The position numbers and the translations under genes are program-made. From Curtobacterium flaccumfaciens (GTDB lineage: Bacteria > Actinomycetota > Actinomycetes > Actinomycetales > Microbacteriaceae), in NCBI GenBank assembly GCA_029689965.1, contig CP121450.1:744001-808000 (forward strand): a stretch of 64,000 nt of DNA. Reading direction: 5' to 3'. Below the pieces are notes generated by a model. It was not told the origin of the DNA. It searched no databases and was given only the letters and a program-made list of their open reading frames with translations. Shown here in pieces: positions 44,257-54,849 of the stretch; position 1 is the stretch's first letter; each line of letters begins with the position of its first letter.

Positions 44257-45144
44257 ATGCCCCTCACCACCATCGCCACCGTGTCGATGCCGGTCGTGTA
44301 CGACCCGGACACCAACCTCACCGTGATGCTCAGCCGCATCCGGGAGGCCGCCGAGCTCGGAGCTGATCTGGTCGTGCTGCCGGAGCAGGCGTTGCAGGGG
44401 TACCTGACGGACACGCTGAGCCTCGACTTCGAGAACGTCCGGTACCAGCAACGGAACGCCGAGACGGTGCCGAACGGGCCGAGGGTCAGCGCGCTCGTCG
44501 AGGCGGCGGTCGAGCAGAGCCTCCACGTCGTGTTCGGGCTCACCGAACGCGACGAGCAGTACGCGGACGTGCTCTACAACACCGTCGTCCTCGCCGGCCC
44601 GGACGGGTACATCGGCCGGTACCGCAAGGTGCACCAGCCCGGTGACGAGAAGCACGTCTACCACCCGGGTACCGGATTCCCCGTGTTCGAGACGGGCATC
44701 GGCCGGATCGGCATGCTCATCTGCTACGACAAGTGCTTCCCCGAGACGACCAGGGCCCTGGCGCTGCAGGGTGCCGAGATCCTCGTGATGCCGACCGCAT
44801 GGGCGTACGACGACGCCACCGAAGCGGCTGCCGACGACATCCGCGTCGACCAGTACACGCTCTTCGGTCGCGTCCGAGCGCTGGAGAACCAGGCGTGGAT
44901 GGTCGAGTCGAACGTCGTCACCCCACAGGGGAACCTCAACTACCACGGACACTCCCGCATCATCGACCCGAACGGCGTCATCCGCGCCGACACGGGACCC
45001 ACCGAAGGCATCGCCTGCGTCACCGTCGACGTCGAGGACACCATCCTCCGTGCCCGCGGCATCGACTACATCGGCTACCACTTCCTCAAGGACTACGTCC
45101 CCGTGCCCGCGACCGTCGGGCGCTACGGGGCAGGAACGGAATGA
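44257..45144 (+). CDS. Carbon-nitrogen hydrolase (nitrilase superfamily)
   Basis: This intact 295-residue enzyme has the nitrilase catalytic triad: Glu43 in LVVLPEQALQGY, Lys124 in GRYRKVHQPGD and Cys156 in MLICYDKCFPE. Members hydrolyse nitriles, aliphatic amides or N-carbamoyl compounds to acid plus ammonia. The first gene of an operon, its stop overlaps the ABC ATPase start as ATGA. With an importer and an amidase downstream, it probably processes an imported nitrogen-containing compound in the cytosol. The substrate is not specified by the sequence. Confidence 0.92.
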   Translation: MPLTTIATVSMPVVYDPDTNLTVMLSRIREAAELGADLVVLPEQALQGYLTDTLSLDFENVRYQQRNAETVPNGPRVSALVEAAVEQSLHVVFGLTERDEQYADVLYNTVVLAGPDGYIGRYRKVHQPGDEKHVYHPGTGFPVFETGIGRIGMLICYDKCFPETTRALALQGAEILVMPTAWAYDDATEAAADDIRVDQYTLFGRVRALENQAWMVESNVVTPQGNLNYHGHSRIIDPNGVIRADTGPTEGIACVTVDVEDTILRARGIDYIGYHFLKDYVPVPATVGRYGAGTE

Positions 45145-45926
45145 CCATGTCCCACGCGATCGAGGTCCAGGGCATCGGGAAGCGCTACGGCGACGGCCCG
45201 CTCGTCCTGGACGGCATCGACTTCCACGCGAAGGCCGGCGAGTTCGTCTCCTTCGTCGGCCCGTCCGGCTGCGGCAAGTCCACCCTCTTCAACATCATCA
45301 CCGGACTGCTCGCACCCACTGAGGGCCGCGTCCTGGTCAACGGGACGGACACCACGGGGAACCCGAACCGGTCGATCGGCTACGTCCTCCAGAAGGACCT
45401 GCTGATGCCGTGGCGCACGATCCTGCAGAACGTGGTCCTCGGCCTCGAGGTGCACGGCGTCCCACGGCGCGAAGCCCGGGAACGCGCCTCGGTCCTGTTC
45501 GACACGTACCACCTGCCTGGTCGTGAGGACAGCTACCCGGGCCAGCTCTCCGGCGGGATGCGCCAGCGTGCGGCGCTGATGCGGACGATGGTCACCGACC
45601 CCGACATCATCCTGATGGACGAGGCGTACAAGGCCCTGGACTACCCGCTCAAGATCCAGCTCGAGAGCGAGCTCATGGACACCGTGAAGGCCGCGGGCAA
45701 GACGGTCGTGTTCGTCACGCACGACATCGAGGAAGCCGTCACCCTGAGCGACCGCGTCTACGTCCTCAAGGCCCACCCGGGTCAGGTCGTGCAGGAGATC
45801 GAGATCGATCTCGGCACCGACAGCCACGCCATCAACGAGCGCCGTCTCGCGCCGGCGTTCAACGACTACTACGAGGCGATCTGGCGCTCCATCGGCACCG
45901 GCTCGCGGACGGAGCGCGCAGCATGA
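45141..45926 (+). CDS. ABC importer ATP-binding protein (nitrate/sulfonate/taurine type)
   Basis: This intact 261-residue ATPase has Walker A FVGPSGCGKSTLFN, Q-loop YVLQKDLLMPW, signature [12 protein letters not shown], Walker B DIILMDEAYKALD and H-loop VFVTHDIEEAV. Walker B is followed by AY instead of the common PF, a minor variant. The family (SsuB/TauB/NrtD type) energises import of sulfonates, nitrate, nitriles or pyrimidines. It overlaps both neighbours by four bases, so it belongs to the nitrilase operon. Confidence 0.92.
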   Translation: MTMSHAIEVQGIGKRYGDGPLVLDGIDFHAKAGEFVSFVGPSGCGKSTLFNIITGLLAPTEGRVLVNGTDTTGNPNRSIGYVLQKDLLMPWRTILQNVVLGLEVHGVPRREARERASVLFDTYHLPGREDSYPGQLSGGMRQRAALMRTMVTDPDIILMDEAYKALDYPLKIQLESELMDTVKAAGKTVVFVTHDIEEAVTLSDRVYVLKAHPGQVVQEIEIDLGTDSHAINERRLAPAFNDYYEAIWRSIGTGSRTERAA

Positions 45927-46758
45927 CCGCCATCCAGATCGAAGAAGCCGCCACCGGGACGGTCCGGACGGCGCCGGAACGCCGCGACCGGCCTCGAACG
46001 TCCCGACGCCGCACCGTCCTCGTGTCGATCCAGATCGCCATCGTCGTCGCGTTCCTCACAACCTGGCAGGTCGGGGCGTCCGTCGGCTGGATCAGCACGT
46101 TCCTGTTCTCGAGTCCCGCGCAGATCGTCACGGTGCTCGCGCAGAACATCGGGACCGGGGAGCTGTGGAGCGACCTCGGCGTGACCGCGCAGGAGGTGCT
46201 CATCGGGTTCGTGATCGGAGCCCTCGGAGGGTCGCTCCTCGGCCTCCTGCTCTGGTACTCGCGATTCGTCGCCGACCTGTCCGCACCGTTCATCACCGCG
46301 ATCGGCTCGGTCCCCGTGCTCGCCGTCGCCCCGATGATGATCATCTGGTTCGGCACCGGCCTGGTGTCGAAGGTCGTCATCGTCGCGTTCTCGTGCGTCA
46401 TCGTCTCGCTGACGAACGCCTACCGCGGGGCGCAGAAGGTCGACACCGACCTGCTCGACCTCATGCGTTCGTTCGGGAGCTCCAAGACCCAGGCGTTCAC
46501 GAAGGCCATCGTCCCGGCGCGATGTCGTGGGTCATCGCCGGTCTGAAGCTCAACGTCGGGTTCGCGATCATCGGCGCAGTCGTGGGGGAGTTCATCTCGT
46601 CGTCCGCCGGAGTCGGGCACATGATCGTCACCGGTTCGTCGAGCTTCGCCATGAACCAGGTACTCGCCGGCGTCGTCGTGGTGATGGCGATGGTCCTGGT
46701 CTTCGGCCTCGTCATCGACCTGCTGGAGCGCGTCCTGCTCCGGTGGGACCACCGCTGA
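45923..46758 (+). CDS. ABC importer permease (SsuC/TauC type, one frameshift)
   Basis: An N-terminal basic tail is followed by VSIQIAIVVAFLTTWQVGAS and further helices such as QEVLIGFVIGALGGSLLGLL and TAIGSVPVLAVAPMMIIWFG. The EAA-type loop DLMRSFGSSKTQAFTKAIVP contacts the ATPase. A lost base near 46520 joins IVP to MSWVIAGLKLNVGFAIIGAV and VGEFISSSAGVGHMIV. About 278 residues, six helices. It starts within the ATPase stop (ATGA). Confidence 0.88.
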
Positions 46759-46824
46759 CCCGCAGCGGAACCGCTCCTCTCATCCGTCCCTCCCTGCACT
46801 CCTCCCACCGAAAGGGCTGTGCCC

Positions 46825-47878
46825 ATGCAATCCCCTCTGCTCCGACGCGTTCGCGTCCTCACCGTCGCCGCGGCGACCGCCGCCGCCCTCGTCGCACTCA
46901 CCGGCTGTGCTTCCGGTTCCAGCGCCGGGACTCCGCCGACGGCGGAGCCCAGGACGTCACCATCAACCAGGCCGTCCAGACCCTGCTCTACCTGCCGCTC
47001 TACGTCGCCGAGGAGAAGGGGTACTTCGAGGACGAGGGCGTGAACGTCAAGATCGACACCGGCGGGTCCGGCAACGCCTCGTTCGCCGCGGTGCTCGGCG
47101 GTTCGGCCGGGTTCTCCATCCAGGACCCGGTGTTCTCCGCCAAGTCCCACGAGCAGGGCGGCGAGGGCGTCATCGTCGCCGGTGTGCAGAACGCTCCGGC
47201 TGAGTTCCTCGTCGGCAAGGACGGCACGAGCGCGCAGGACGACCCCACGATCCTCAGCGGCAAGAAGGTCGTCGTCTCCCCGCTCCGGACTCCACGTGGG
47301 CCCTCATGACGAAGATGATCGACACCTACGGCCTCAAGGGCGTCAAACTCGTGAACGTCTCGCTGGGCAACGAACTCGCCGCCGTCGCGTCCGGTCAGGC
47401 TGACTACGCGGTGGTTCCGGAGCCCTCGGTGAGCCAGGCCGTCGACCAGCAGGACATGCACGTCGTGTACTCGTGGCCGGCAGCCGGCGACGAGTGGAAC
47501 CCGTTCGCGTTCTCGTCGCTCACCTCCACGCAGAAGTACGTGAAGGCCAACCCGGAGGCGACGCAGGGCGTCGTCAACGCCTTCCAGCGGGCGTACAACT
47601 TCATCTACTCCGACGAAGCCGGAGCGATCGAGGTCGCCGAGAAGTACTTCCCGAAGCTCGACAAGTCGACGGTCGCCTCGGCCGTCAAGCGTGAGATCGA
47701 GGCCGACGGTTACCCGCACGGCGCGACCGTCACCGAGCAGGCATGGGACCACAACCTCCAACTCGCAGCGGACATCGACAACGTGAAGCAGTACCCGGCC
47801 GACGCCACGTCGTACGAGACGAACGTCGACACGACCTTCTCGGACAAGGCCGAGAAGAAGTACCCCGCGAAGAACTGA
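46825..47878 (+). CDS. ABC importer substrate-binding lipoprotein (SsuA/TauA type, two frameshifts)
   Basis: ATG 46825 begins MQSPLLRRVRVLTVAAATAA and a lipobox VALTGC, so the protein is lipid-anchored. A break near 46925 leads to DVTINQAVQTLLYLPLYVAE and EKGYFEDEGVNVKIDTGGSG, the NMT1/TauA-like start of the ligand domain. A second break near 47293 leads to MTKMIDTYGLKGVKLVNVSL and ASGQADYAVVPEPSVSQAVD. About 350 residues, ending EKKYPAKN. It delivers the ligand to the 45.1-46.7 kb transporter. Confidence 0.88.
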
Positions 47879-47940
47879 CCCCTCCCACCACGGCGAGGCC
47901 GCTGCCGGGCGGCCTCGCCACCCCGCATCAGAGGAATCCC

Positions 47941-48126
47941 ATGGATGACACCGCCCGCCAGGCGCTGACCGACGAATGGGCTGCCCGAGGCCGATCCATC
48001 GCCGCCTTCGTCACCGCGAACGTCCCACCGGAGGTCGTCCCCGTCTCCGTCTTCGACCACCCGCACACCGAGCGGTCGGAGCAGACCGACGAGACCGCCG
48101 TCCACCGCGCCGGGGCCCGCCCGTGA
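47941..48126 (+). CDS. Small protein coupled to the amidase (61 aa)
   Basis: ATG 47941 gives MDDTARQALTDEWAARGRSI and AAFVTANVPPEVVPVSVFDH, ending GARP. Its stop overlaps the amidase GTG start, indicating coupled translation. Small partner proteins are known for some amidase-family enzymes (for example AtzG with AtzE), and this could be an analogous subunit, but no sequence family is recognised. Confidence 0.5.
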   Translation: MDDTARQALTDEWAARGRSIAAFVTANVPPEVVPVSVFDHPHTERSEQTDETAVHRAGARP

Positions 48127-49545
48127 CCGAACTGCACCGACCTCTCGCCGAACTCGTGGGCATGCTCCGCTCCGGGGAGACCTCTGCCGTCGCCCTCACC
48201 GAGCAGAGCCTCACCAGCATCGACGAGCAGTCGGACCTCGCCGCTTTCGTCCACGTCGACCACGACAGCGCCCGAGCAGCGGCCGCGCGGGCGGACGCAG
48301 AACTCACCTCCGGCGTCGACCGCGGGCCGCTGCACGGTCTGCCCGTAGCGGTGAAAGACAACATCGATGTCCAGAGCCAGCACACCCGCGCAGGCAGCCT
48401 GGTCCTCGGCGCCGAACCGGCCACCAGCGACGCCACCGTCGTCACTCGACTGCGAGACGCCGGCGCAGTGATCGTCGGCCGCACCAACATGCACGAACTC
48501 GCGTGGGGTGGCACCTCGGACAACCCCCATTTCGGTCGAGCGCGGAACCCCTGGAACCGCAATCGTGTGCCGGCGGATCCTCCGGCGGATCCGGCATCGC
48601 GGTCGCGGCCGGCATGGTGGTCGCGGCGCTCGGCACGGACACTGGAGGCTCGGTGCGGCTGCCGGCATCGGTCAACGGCGTCAGCGGATTGCGTCCCACC
48701 ATCGGTCGGGTCAGCAACGCCGGTGTCGTCCCGCTCGCATGGACGATGGACACCGTCGGGCCGTTTGCCCGAACGGCGGCGGACGCTGCCGTCGTGCACG
48801 ACGCGATAGCAGGTTGGGACCAGCGCGACCGGACCACACGACGTGAGCCAGCCCACCCGACCGCCCCGCGCCTCCAGGTCGTCGACCCGGCCGCCCACGT
48901 CCGCGGTCTCCGGGTCGGCGTGATCGCCGACTACGCGCTCGTCGGCAACCAGCCGGACGTGACCGCAGCGCTCCGGGCCGCACTCGAGTCGCTTGCCGCC
49001 GCTGGTGCGGCGATCACCGAGATCTCCGTCCCGGCGTGGACGAACTCGTCGACGCGCAACTCGTCGTCGACGCGGTGGAACCGAGCGCCATGCACCTCGA
49101 CCTGCTGCGCACAAGGCCGGACGACTACGGCGACGACGTGCGGACACACCTGGAGATCGGGCTCCGCTACTCGGGTGTGGAGTACGTGCAAGCGCAACGT
49201 TTCCGGGCCTGGTTCCGCGATGGCTTGCTCGAGGCCATGCGGGACGTGGACGTGCTCGTGACGCCGACCCTGCCGTTCACGGCGCTGCCGCACGGCGCGG
49301 AATCCGTCGAACTCGGCGGCCGGCCGACCTCGTTGACGGCGGGGAACATGCGGTACACGGCCATCGGCAGCATGGCGGGTCTGCCCGGGTTGAGCCTCCC
49401 CGTCGGGCTCGACCGGGATGGCATGCCGATCGGGATGTTGATCACGGCTCGAGCGTTCGACGAGTTCGCCGCACTCCGAGCCGGACATGCATATCAGGCG
49501 ATCACGGAACACCACCTCCTGCGACCACTCCGGAGCCGACCCTGA
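48123..49545 (+). CDS. Amidase signature family hydrolase (two frameshifts)
   Basis: GTG 48123 starts TELHRPLAELVGMLRSGETS. LPVAVKDNIDVQSQHTRAGS holds the catalytic Lys. A break near 48570 leads to GGSSGGSGIAVAAGMVVAAL and GTDTGGSVRLPASVNGVSGL, which contain the cis-Ser and nucleophile Ser of the Ser-cisSer-Lys triad. A second break near 49035 leads to DELVDAQLVVDAVEPSAMHL, VEYVQAQRFRAWFRDGLLEA and GSMAGLPGLSLPVGLDRDGM. About 474 residues. It should cleave an amide, possibly the intermediate or partner substrate of the nitrilase. Confidence 0.88.
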
Positions 49546-49601
49546 AGCGTTTGCGTGTGCATCGTCGGGCGCTCCTGGGCGGGACTGCTCGAGGGTGGCG
49601 C

Positions 49602-50252
49602 CTACTCGCCGTCGCGCATCCGGGTGGACAGTGAGGGTCCCGGGCTCAGGACCCCGTTGACGATCGCCTCGATCGCGAACTCGCTCGTCGCGGCCAGGTC
49701 GACGGCGGTCGGGTCGAGGAGCCACTGCAGCTGCAACCCGTCCATCACCGCGAGGATCGAGGCGGAAGCGCGATCGATGGCCACGTCGTCGGCCACGCCC
49801 TCGTCCGCGCAGAGTTCGCGGAACGCCCGGTCGATGTCGCTCCGCAACGTGCGGTACCGATCGTGGAAGTACGCCCTCGCAGGGTGGTCGTCCGTCACCG
49901 ATTCGGCCGACAGCACGGTGTAGACCTGCACGATCCCGGGCCGCAGGCTGTTGCGCAGCGCCGTTCCGACGAGGTGCTCGAACAGGGCTGGACCGCCCGG
50001 CATCTGCTTGCCGTGCAGGTGCGCGACGTCGTCCTGGTCGCGGTACTCCAGCACCTCGAGCAGCAGTGCCTGCTTGGACCCGAAGTGGTGCAGCACTCCG
50101 GCGCGGGTCATCCCGACCTGCTCCGCGATGTCGGCCAGGGTTCCGTTCGTCGACCCCTTCGCGCCGAAGGTCTCCGTCGCCGCGCGGAGGATGTCCTGAC
50201 GCTTGCGCTCCGTCTCGGGCCGCGGACTGGCGCTGCTCGCAGTTGTGGTCAT
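49602..50252 (-). CDS. TetR family regulator divergent from the peptide/saccharide ABC operon
   Basis: This intact 216-residue regulator has a TetR helix-turn-helix: ERKRQDILRAATETFGAKGS and LADIAEQVGMTRAGVLHHFG in residues 15-60. The C-terminal helices form the ligand pocket. It is divergent from the substrate-binding protein gene at 50395, with a partial palindrome between them, so it most likely regulates that operon and itself. The ligand is unknown, but the operon content suggests a glycoside. Confidence 0.9.
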   Translation of the reverse strand: MTTTASSASPRPETERKRQDILRAATETFGAKGSTNGTLADIAEQVGMTRAGVLHHFGSKQALLLEVLEYRDQDDVAHLHGKQMPGGPALFEHLVGTALRNSLRPGIVQVYTVLSAESVTDDHPARAYFHDRYRTLRSDIDRAFRELCADEGVADDVAIDRASASILAVMDGLQLQWLLDPTAVDLAATSEFAIEAIVNGVLSPGPSLSTRMRDGE

Positions 50253-50308
50253 CGCACCGCTCTTCCGCTCTCCATCTGGCAGCAGCGTAGCACCCGAGCG
50301 GGTACTTG

Positions 50309-50324
50309 CTTTCTGGTCAGTAAG
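50309..50324. promoter_or_regulatory. Possible TetR operator
   Basis: CTTTCTGGTCAGTAAG is an imperfect 16-bp palindrome (six of eight positions match) in the gap between tetR and the ABC operon. It could be the repressor's site. Confidence 0.4.
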
Positions 50325-50394
50325 TGCACTAGCTTCGGCCGGAGTCGCCTGCTCCGCAGGTCACGGAAACACTGTCGTTCCCGAGGGAGAAGCA

Positions 50395-52069
50395 ATGAAG
50401 CTCAAGAAACACCTGCTCACGGCGTCCGCGATCGCGGCCCTGGGCGCGATGGTGCTGACCGGATGCGCCGGCGGCGGTCAGGGCGGTTCCGGTGGAGCGG
50501 GCGGGTCGTCGCTCACCATCGCGAAGCCGGACGGTGCCGCCGTGCTGGCGACGCAGATCAACAACCCGTTCATCAGCACCGGCTCCGGTCAGTCGCTCGG
50601 CTACAACCGGATGATCTTCGAACCGCTCGCGATGGTGAACCCCGTCGGCAAGAACCAGACCACGCCGTGGCTCGCCTCGAAGGTGCAGTGGAACTCCGAC
50701 TTCACGCAGCTGACGGTCACGCCGCGCTCGGGCGTGAAGTGGAGCGACGGCAAGCCGTTCACCGCGGACGACATCGTCTACACGTTCAACCTCATCAAGA
50801 ACAACCCGGCGCTGGACCTCGCCGGGCTGAAGCTCGACAGCGCCGCGAAGGACGGCGGCAACGTCGTGATGAAGTTCTCCGAGTCGAAGTTCGTCAAGCA
50901 GGGCGACGTCCTGCAGACCCAGATCGTGCCCGAGCACATCTGGAAGGACATCAAGGACCCGACCAAGGACGCCAACAAGAGCGCCGTCGGCACCGGTCCG
51001 TACACGATCAAGACGTTCTCGTCGCAGGGCGTCGTGCTCGCCGCGCGGAAGGACTACTGGGGCGGCAAGGTCCCGGTCGCGCAGCTGAAGTACCTCGAGT
51101 ACAACGACAACACCGGCCTGCTCCGCGGCCTCCAGAGCGGCGAGACCGACTGGGCCCAGATCTTCATCACCGACTACAAGAAGAACTACGTCGACAAGGA
51201 CCGAAGCACAACGTGTTCTGGGGCGCGAACATCCTCAGCCCGACATGATCACCGTGAACACGACGAAGGCGCCGTTCGACAACGTCGCGTTCCGCAAGGC
51301 CGTGAACATGGTCGTCGACCGCAAGGCACACGCCGAGAAGGCCCGCAGCAACGCCGGCCCCGAGCTGAAGAACGTGACCGGCATCCCGCAGCCGACAGGC
51401 GACCAGTACATCGCCCCCGAGTACAAGGACTCCGAGTTCAAGATCGACGTCGCCGGCGCGAAGAAGGTGCTGACCGACGCTGGGTACACGTGGAAGAGCG
51501 GGGCGCTCATGGACCCGTCCGGCAAGGCCGTCTCGTTCACGCTGTCCAACCCGCAGGGCTGGAACGACTACGTCACCGGCATCCAGCTCATCGCGACGCA
51601 GGTCAAGAAGACGCTCGGCGCCGACGTCAAGGTGTCCACCCCGGATGCCGACACGTGGACCTCGAACATCGCAACCGGCAACTTCGATGCCGCGCTGCAC
51701 TGGACCGGTTCCGGCTCAAACCCGTGGCACATCTACGACGACACGATGAACGGCGCCTACCTCGACCAGGCGTCGGGCGGACAGGTGGCCGACAACTTCG
51801 GTCGGTACAACAACCCGGAAGCGAACACGCTGCTGAAGCAGTACGCAGCCGCGTCCGACGAGGCGACGCGCACCGAGGCGCTGAACAAGCTGCAGAAGAT
51901 CTTCGTCGACGACGTCCCCGCCATCCCCGTCGGTACGCACCCGCAGCTCGGTGAGTACAACACCCGCAAGTTCACCGGGTGGCCGAGCGAGGACGACCAG
52001 TACGCCACCGCGGACCCGACGCAGCCGTGGGCGGTGCAGGTCCTCATGAACTTGAAGCCCGTGAAGTAA
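50395..52069 (+). CDS. ABC importer substrate-binding lipoprotein, family 5 (frameshifts)
   Basis: ATG 50395 follows GAGGGAG. MKLKKHLLTASAIAALGAMV with lipobox VLTGC marks a lipoprotein. The family 5 (peptide/nickel/oligosaccharide) domain follows: WSDGKPFTADDIVYTFNLIK, VGTGPYTIKTFSSQGVVLAA. Breaks near 51203 and 51243 lead through HNVFWGANILSP to MITVNTTKAPFDNVAFRKAV and the end at 52069 (about 557 residues). Because the operon ends with a GH3 glycosidase, the ligand is more likely an oligosaccharide or glycoside than a peptide. Confidence 0.88.
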
Positions 52070-52148
52070 CACCTCGTCAACGCGTCCGGGGCGGGACCTG
52101 CCCGGTCCCGCCCGGACGTTTCGCGGTCACCAGGAAAGCGACAAGCTC

Positions 52149-52971
52149 ATGACAGAATCCCTTCTTTCTGTACGCGACTTCTCGGTCGTGTACGACGTCG
52201 ACCCGCCGGTTCGCGCGGTCCGGAACGTGACCCTCGATGTCCAGCGCGGTGAGATCGTCGGGCTCGCCGGCGAGAGCGGCTGCGGGAAGACCACGCTCGC
52301 CTACGGCGTGCAGCGGCTCCTCCGCCCGCCGGCGGTGATCACCGACGGCAGCGTCGTCTTCCACGACGCCTCCGGTGATGACGTCGACATCAACGCCCTC
52401 GACGCGGAGCAGATGCGCCGCTTCCGATGGGACAAGATCTCGATGGTGTTCCAAGGCGCGATGAACGCCCTGAACCCGGTGGCGACGATCGGCGCGCAGC
52501 TCGAGGACGTTTTCGAGGTCCATCGGCCGGACCTCAGTCGCACCGAACGCCGCAAGGCCGCAGTCGAACTGCTCGAGATCGTCAAGGTCGGCGGCGCACG
52601 GCTCGCTCCTACCCGCACGAACTCTCCGGCGGCATGCGTCAGCGCGTCATGATCGCGATGGCACTGGCGCTGCGCCCCAGCTGATGGTCATGGACGAGCC
52701 AACGACCGCGCTCGACGTGCTGGTCCAGCGGGAAATCCTCAAGCAGATCTCGCAGCTCCGGCACGAGTTCGGCTTCTCCGTCATCTTCATCACGCACGAC
52801 CTGCCGCTGCTCCTCGAGATCAGCGACCGCATCGCGATCATGCGCGACGGCGCCATCGTCGAACTCGACACGGCTGAGCAGATCTGGACCAACCCGCAGC
52901 ACGAGTACACGCAGAAGCTCCTCGCGTCGTTCCCGCGGCTGACCGGCGAGAGAGGAGTGGTCGCGCGATGA
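52149..52971 (+). CDS. ABC importer ATP-binding protein, DppD type (frameshifts)
   Basis: ATG 52149 starts [20 protein letters not shown], with Walker [17 protein letters not shown] and Q-loop [14 protein letters not shown]. Breaks near 52600 and 52678 restore [20 protein letters not shown] (signature), [20 protein letters not shown] (Walker B) and [12 protein letters not shown] (H-loop). About 274 residues. The stop overlaps the next ATPase start by four bases. It pairs with the DppF-like protein as the two ATPase subunits of the importer. Confidence 0.88.
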
Positions 52972-53781
52972 CGACCCTCGAGTTCAAGAACGTCACCAAG
53001 GTCTACAACGTCCGGGGCTCCGGCCAGCTGAAGGCCCTCGACGACGTCAGCTTCACGTTGACCTCGCACCAGACCATCGGTCTGGTCGGGCAGTCCGGGA
53101 GCGGCAAGTCGACGATCGCGAAGATCCTCACCCAGCTCGAGACGCCGACCAGTGGTGAGATCCTTCTCGACGGTGCCCCGATCGCACGATCCGGGAAGGG
53201 TCTCCGCCGCTACCGTCAGCAACTCCGCATGGTGTTCCAGGACCCGTTCGCCTCGCTGAACCCGTACCACTCCATCCGACACCACATCGAGCGTCCACTC
53301 CGGCTCGACAACGTCGTCCCGAGCAACGACATCGACAACGAGGTGCGCCGCCTGCTCGACCGGGTTCGTCTCGACGCGGACATGGTCATCGACCGACGGC
53401 CGCACGAGCTTCTCCGGCGGCCAGCGCCAGCGCGTGGCGATCGCCCGCGCCCTCGCTTCACGGCCGTCGCTGCTCGTCGCGGACGAGCCGGTGTCGATGC
53501 TCGACGTCTCCATCCGGCTCGGCGTGCTCGGACTGCTCGCCGACCTGCAGCGCGAAGAGGGCCTCGGCGTCCTCTACATCACCCACGACCTCGCCACGGC
53601 ACGACACTTCAGCGACGAGATCATGGTGCTCAACCAGGGCCGCGTCGTCGAACGCGGGACCGCCGACGACGTCATCCTCAATCCCCAGGACCCGTACACG
53701 CGCGAACTGCGCGCTGCCTCACCCGACCCGGAGAAGCACTTCCGCGACCTGGCGGCACAAACCACGGGAGGCGCGCAGTGA
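52968..53781 (+). CDS. ABC importer ATP-binding protein, DppF type (one frameshift)
   Basis: ATG 52968 begins [20 protein letters not shown], with Walker [17 protein letters not shown] and [21 protein letters not shown] break near 53408 joins PHE to [20 protein letters not shown] (signature), [19 protein letters not shown] (Walker B) and [14 protein letters not shown]. The C-terminal DPYTREL region is the usual oligopeptide/dipeptide ATPase tail. About 271 residues. The stop overlaps the permease GTG start. Confidence 0.88.
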
Positions 53782-54847
53782 GCGTCCAGTCACCGACAAC
53801 CATCGACCCGACCCTGGTCGGCACGACCGCCGCCGGTACCGAGAAGACCCGGGGCCGCATCCCGTGGCGCTTCATCGGCGGCCGGGTGCTGTTCTACCTG
53901 TTCACGCTCTGGGCCGCAATCACCCTGAACTTCTTCCTCCCCGCATGCTCAAGGGCGACGCCGTGTCGTCGTTCATGGCGCGCAGCCAGGGACAACTCAC
54001 CCCAGAAGCAGCACGAGCGCTTCGCGCGCTGTTCGGCCTCGACAAGTCGACCCCGCTGTGGGAGCAGTACCTCAACTACTGGAACATGCTCCTGCACGGC
54101 AACCTCGGGATCTCCATCTCGACCGGACTCGCACCGGTCGGCGACGCGATCGCGTCAGCACTGCCGTGGACACTCGGCCTGGTCGGCGTCGCCACGATCA
54201 TCTCCTTCATCATCGGTACAAGCCTCGGAGCAGTCATCGGCTGGCGACGCGGCAGCCGGCTCGACGCCTTCGTCCCGGTGACGACCTTCCTCGGCACCAT
54301 CCCGTACTTCTGGCTCGGACTCATCTTCATCGCGATCTTCTCCACCGCCCTCGGCTGGTTCCCCGCAGGACACGCCTACGAGATCGGCGTCGAACCGGGC
54401 TGGAACGGTGACTTCATCGGCGAGGTCGTCTCCCACGCCGCGCTGCCCGTCGCCACGATCGTGATCGTCTCCCTCGGTGGGTGGGTCCTCGGCATGCGCA
54501 ACATGATGCTCACCGTGCTCGACGAGGACTACATCACCGTTGCACAGGCGAAGGGCATGCCGAACCGACGCGTGCTCTGGAAGTACGCCGCCCGCAACGC
54601 CGTGCTCCCGCAGATCCAAAGCTTCGCGCTCGCGATCGGCTTCATCGTCGGCGGCACGCTCGTCATGGAGATGGTGTTCTCCTACCCGGGCATCGGGCTG
54701 CTGCTGCTCAACGCGACGAACGCGAAGGACTACGCGCTCATGCAGGGTATCTTCCTCGTGCTCGTCCTCGCCGTTCTCGTCGCGAACATCATCGCCGACG
54801 TCGCGTACGCCATCCTCGACCCCCGCACTCGTCAGACGGAGTCCTGA
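53778..54847 (+). CDS. ABC importer permease, DppB type (one frameshift)
   Basis: GTG 53778 starts [20 protein letters not shown], then the first helix [20 protein letters not shown] lost base near 53940 joins to [20 protein letters not shown]. Further helices include [20 protein letters not shown] and [40 protein letters not shown] is the EAA loop that contacts the ATPases. About 357 residues. The DppC-type gene starts two bases after the stop. Confidence 0.88.
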
Positions 54848-54849
54848 TC

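Noticed and set aside
43531..45081. A 516-codon minus-strand frame
   Set aside because: Only the part from 44073 downwards is GntR; the rest is antisense to the nitrilase.
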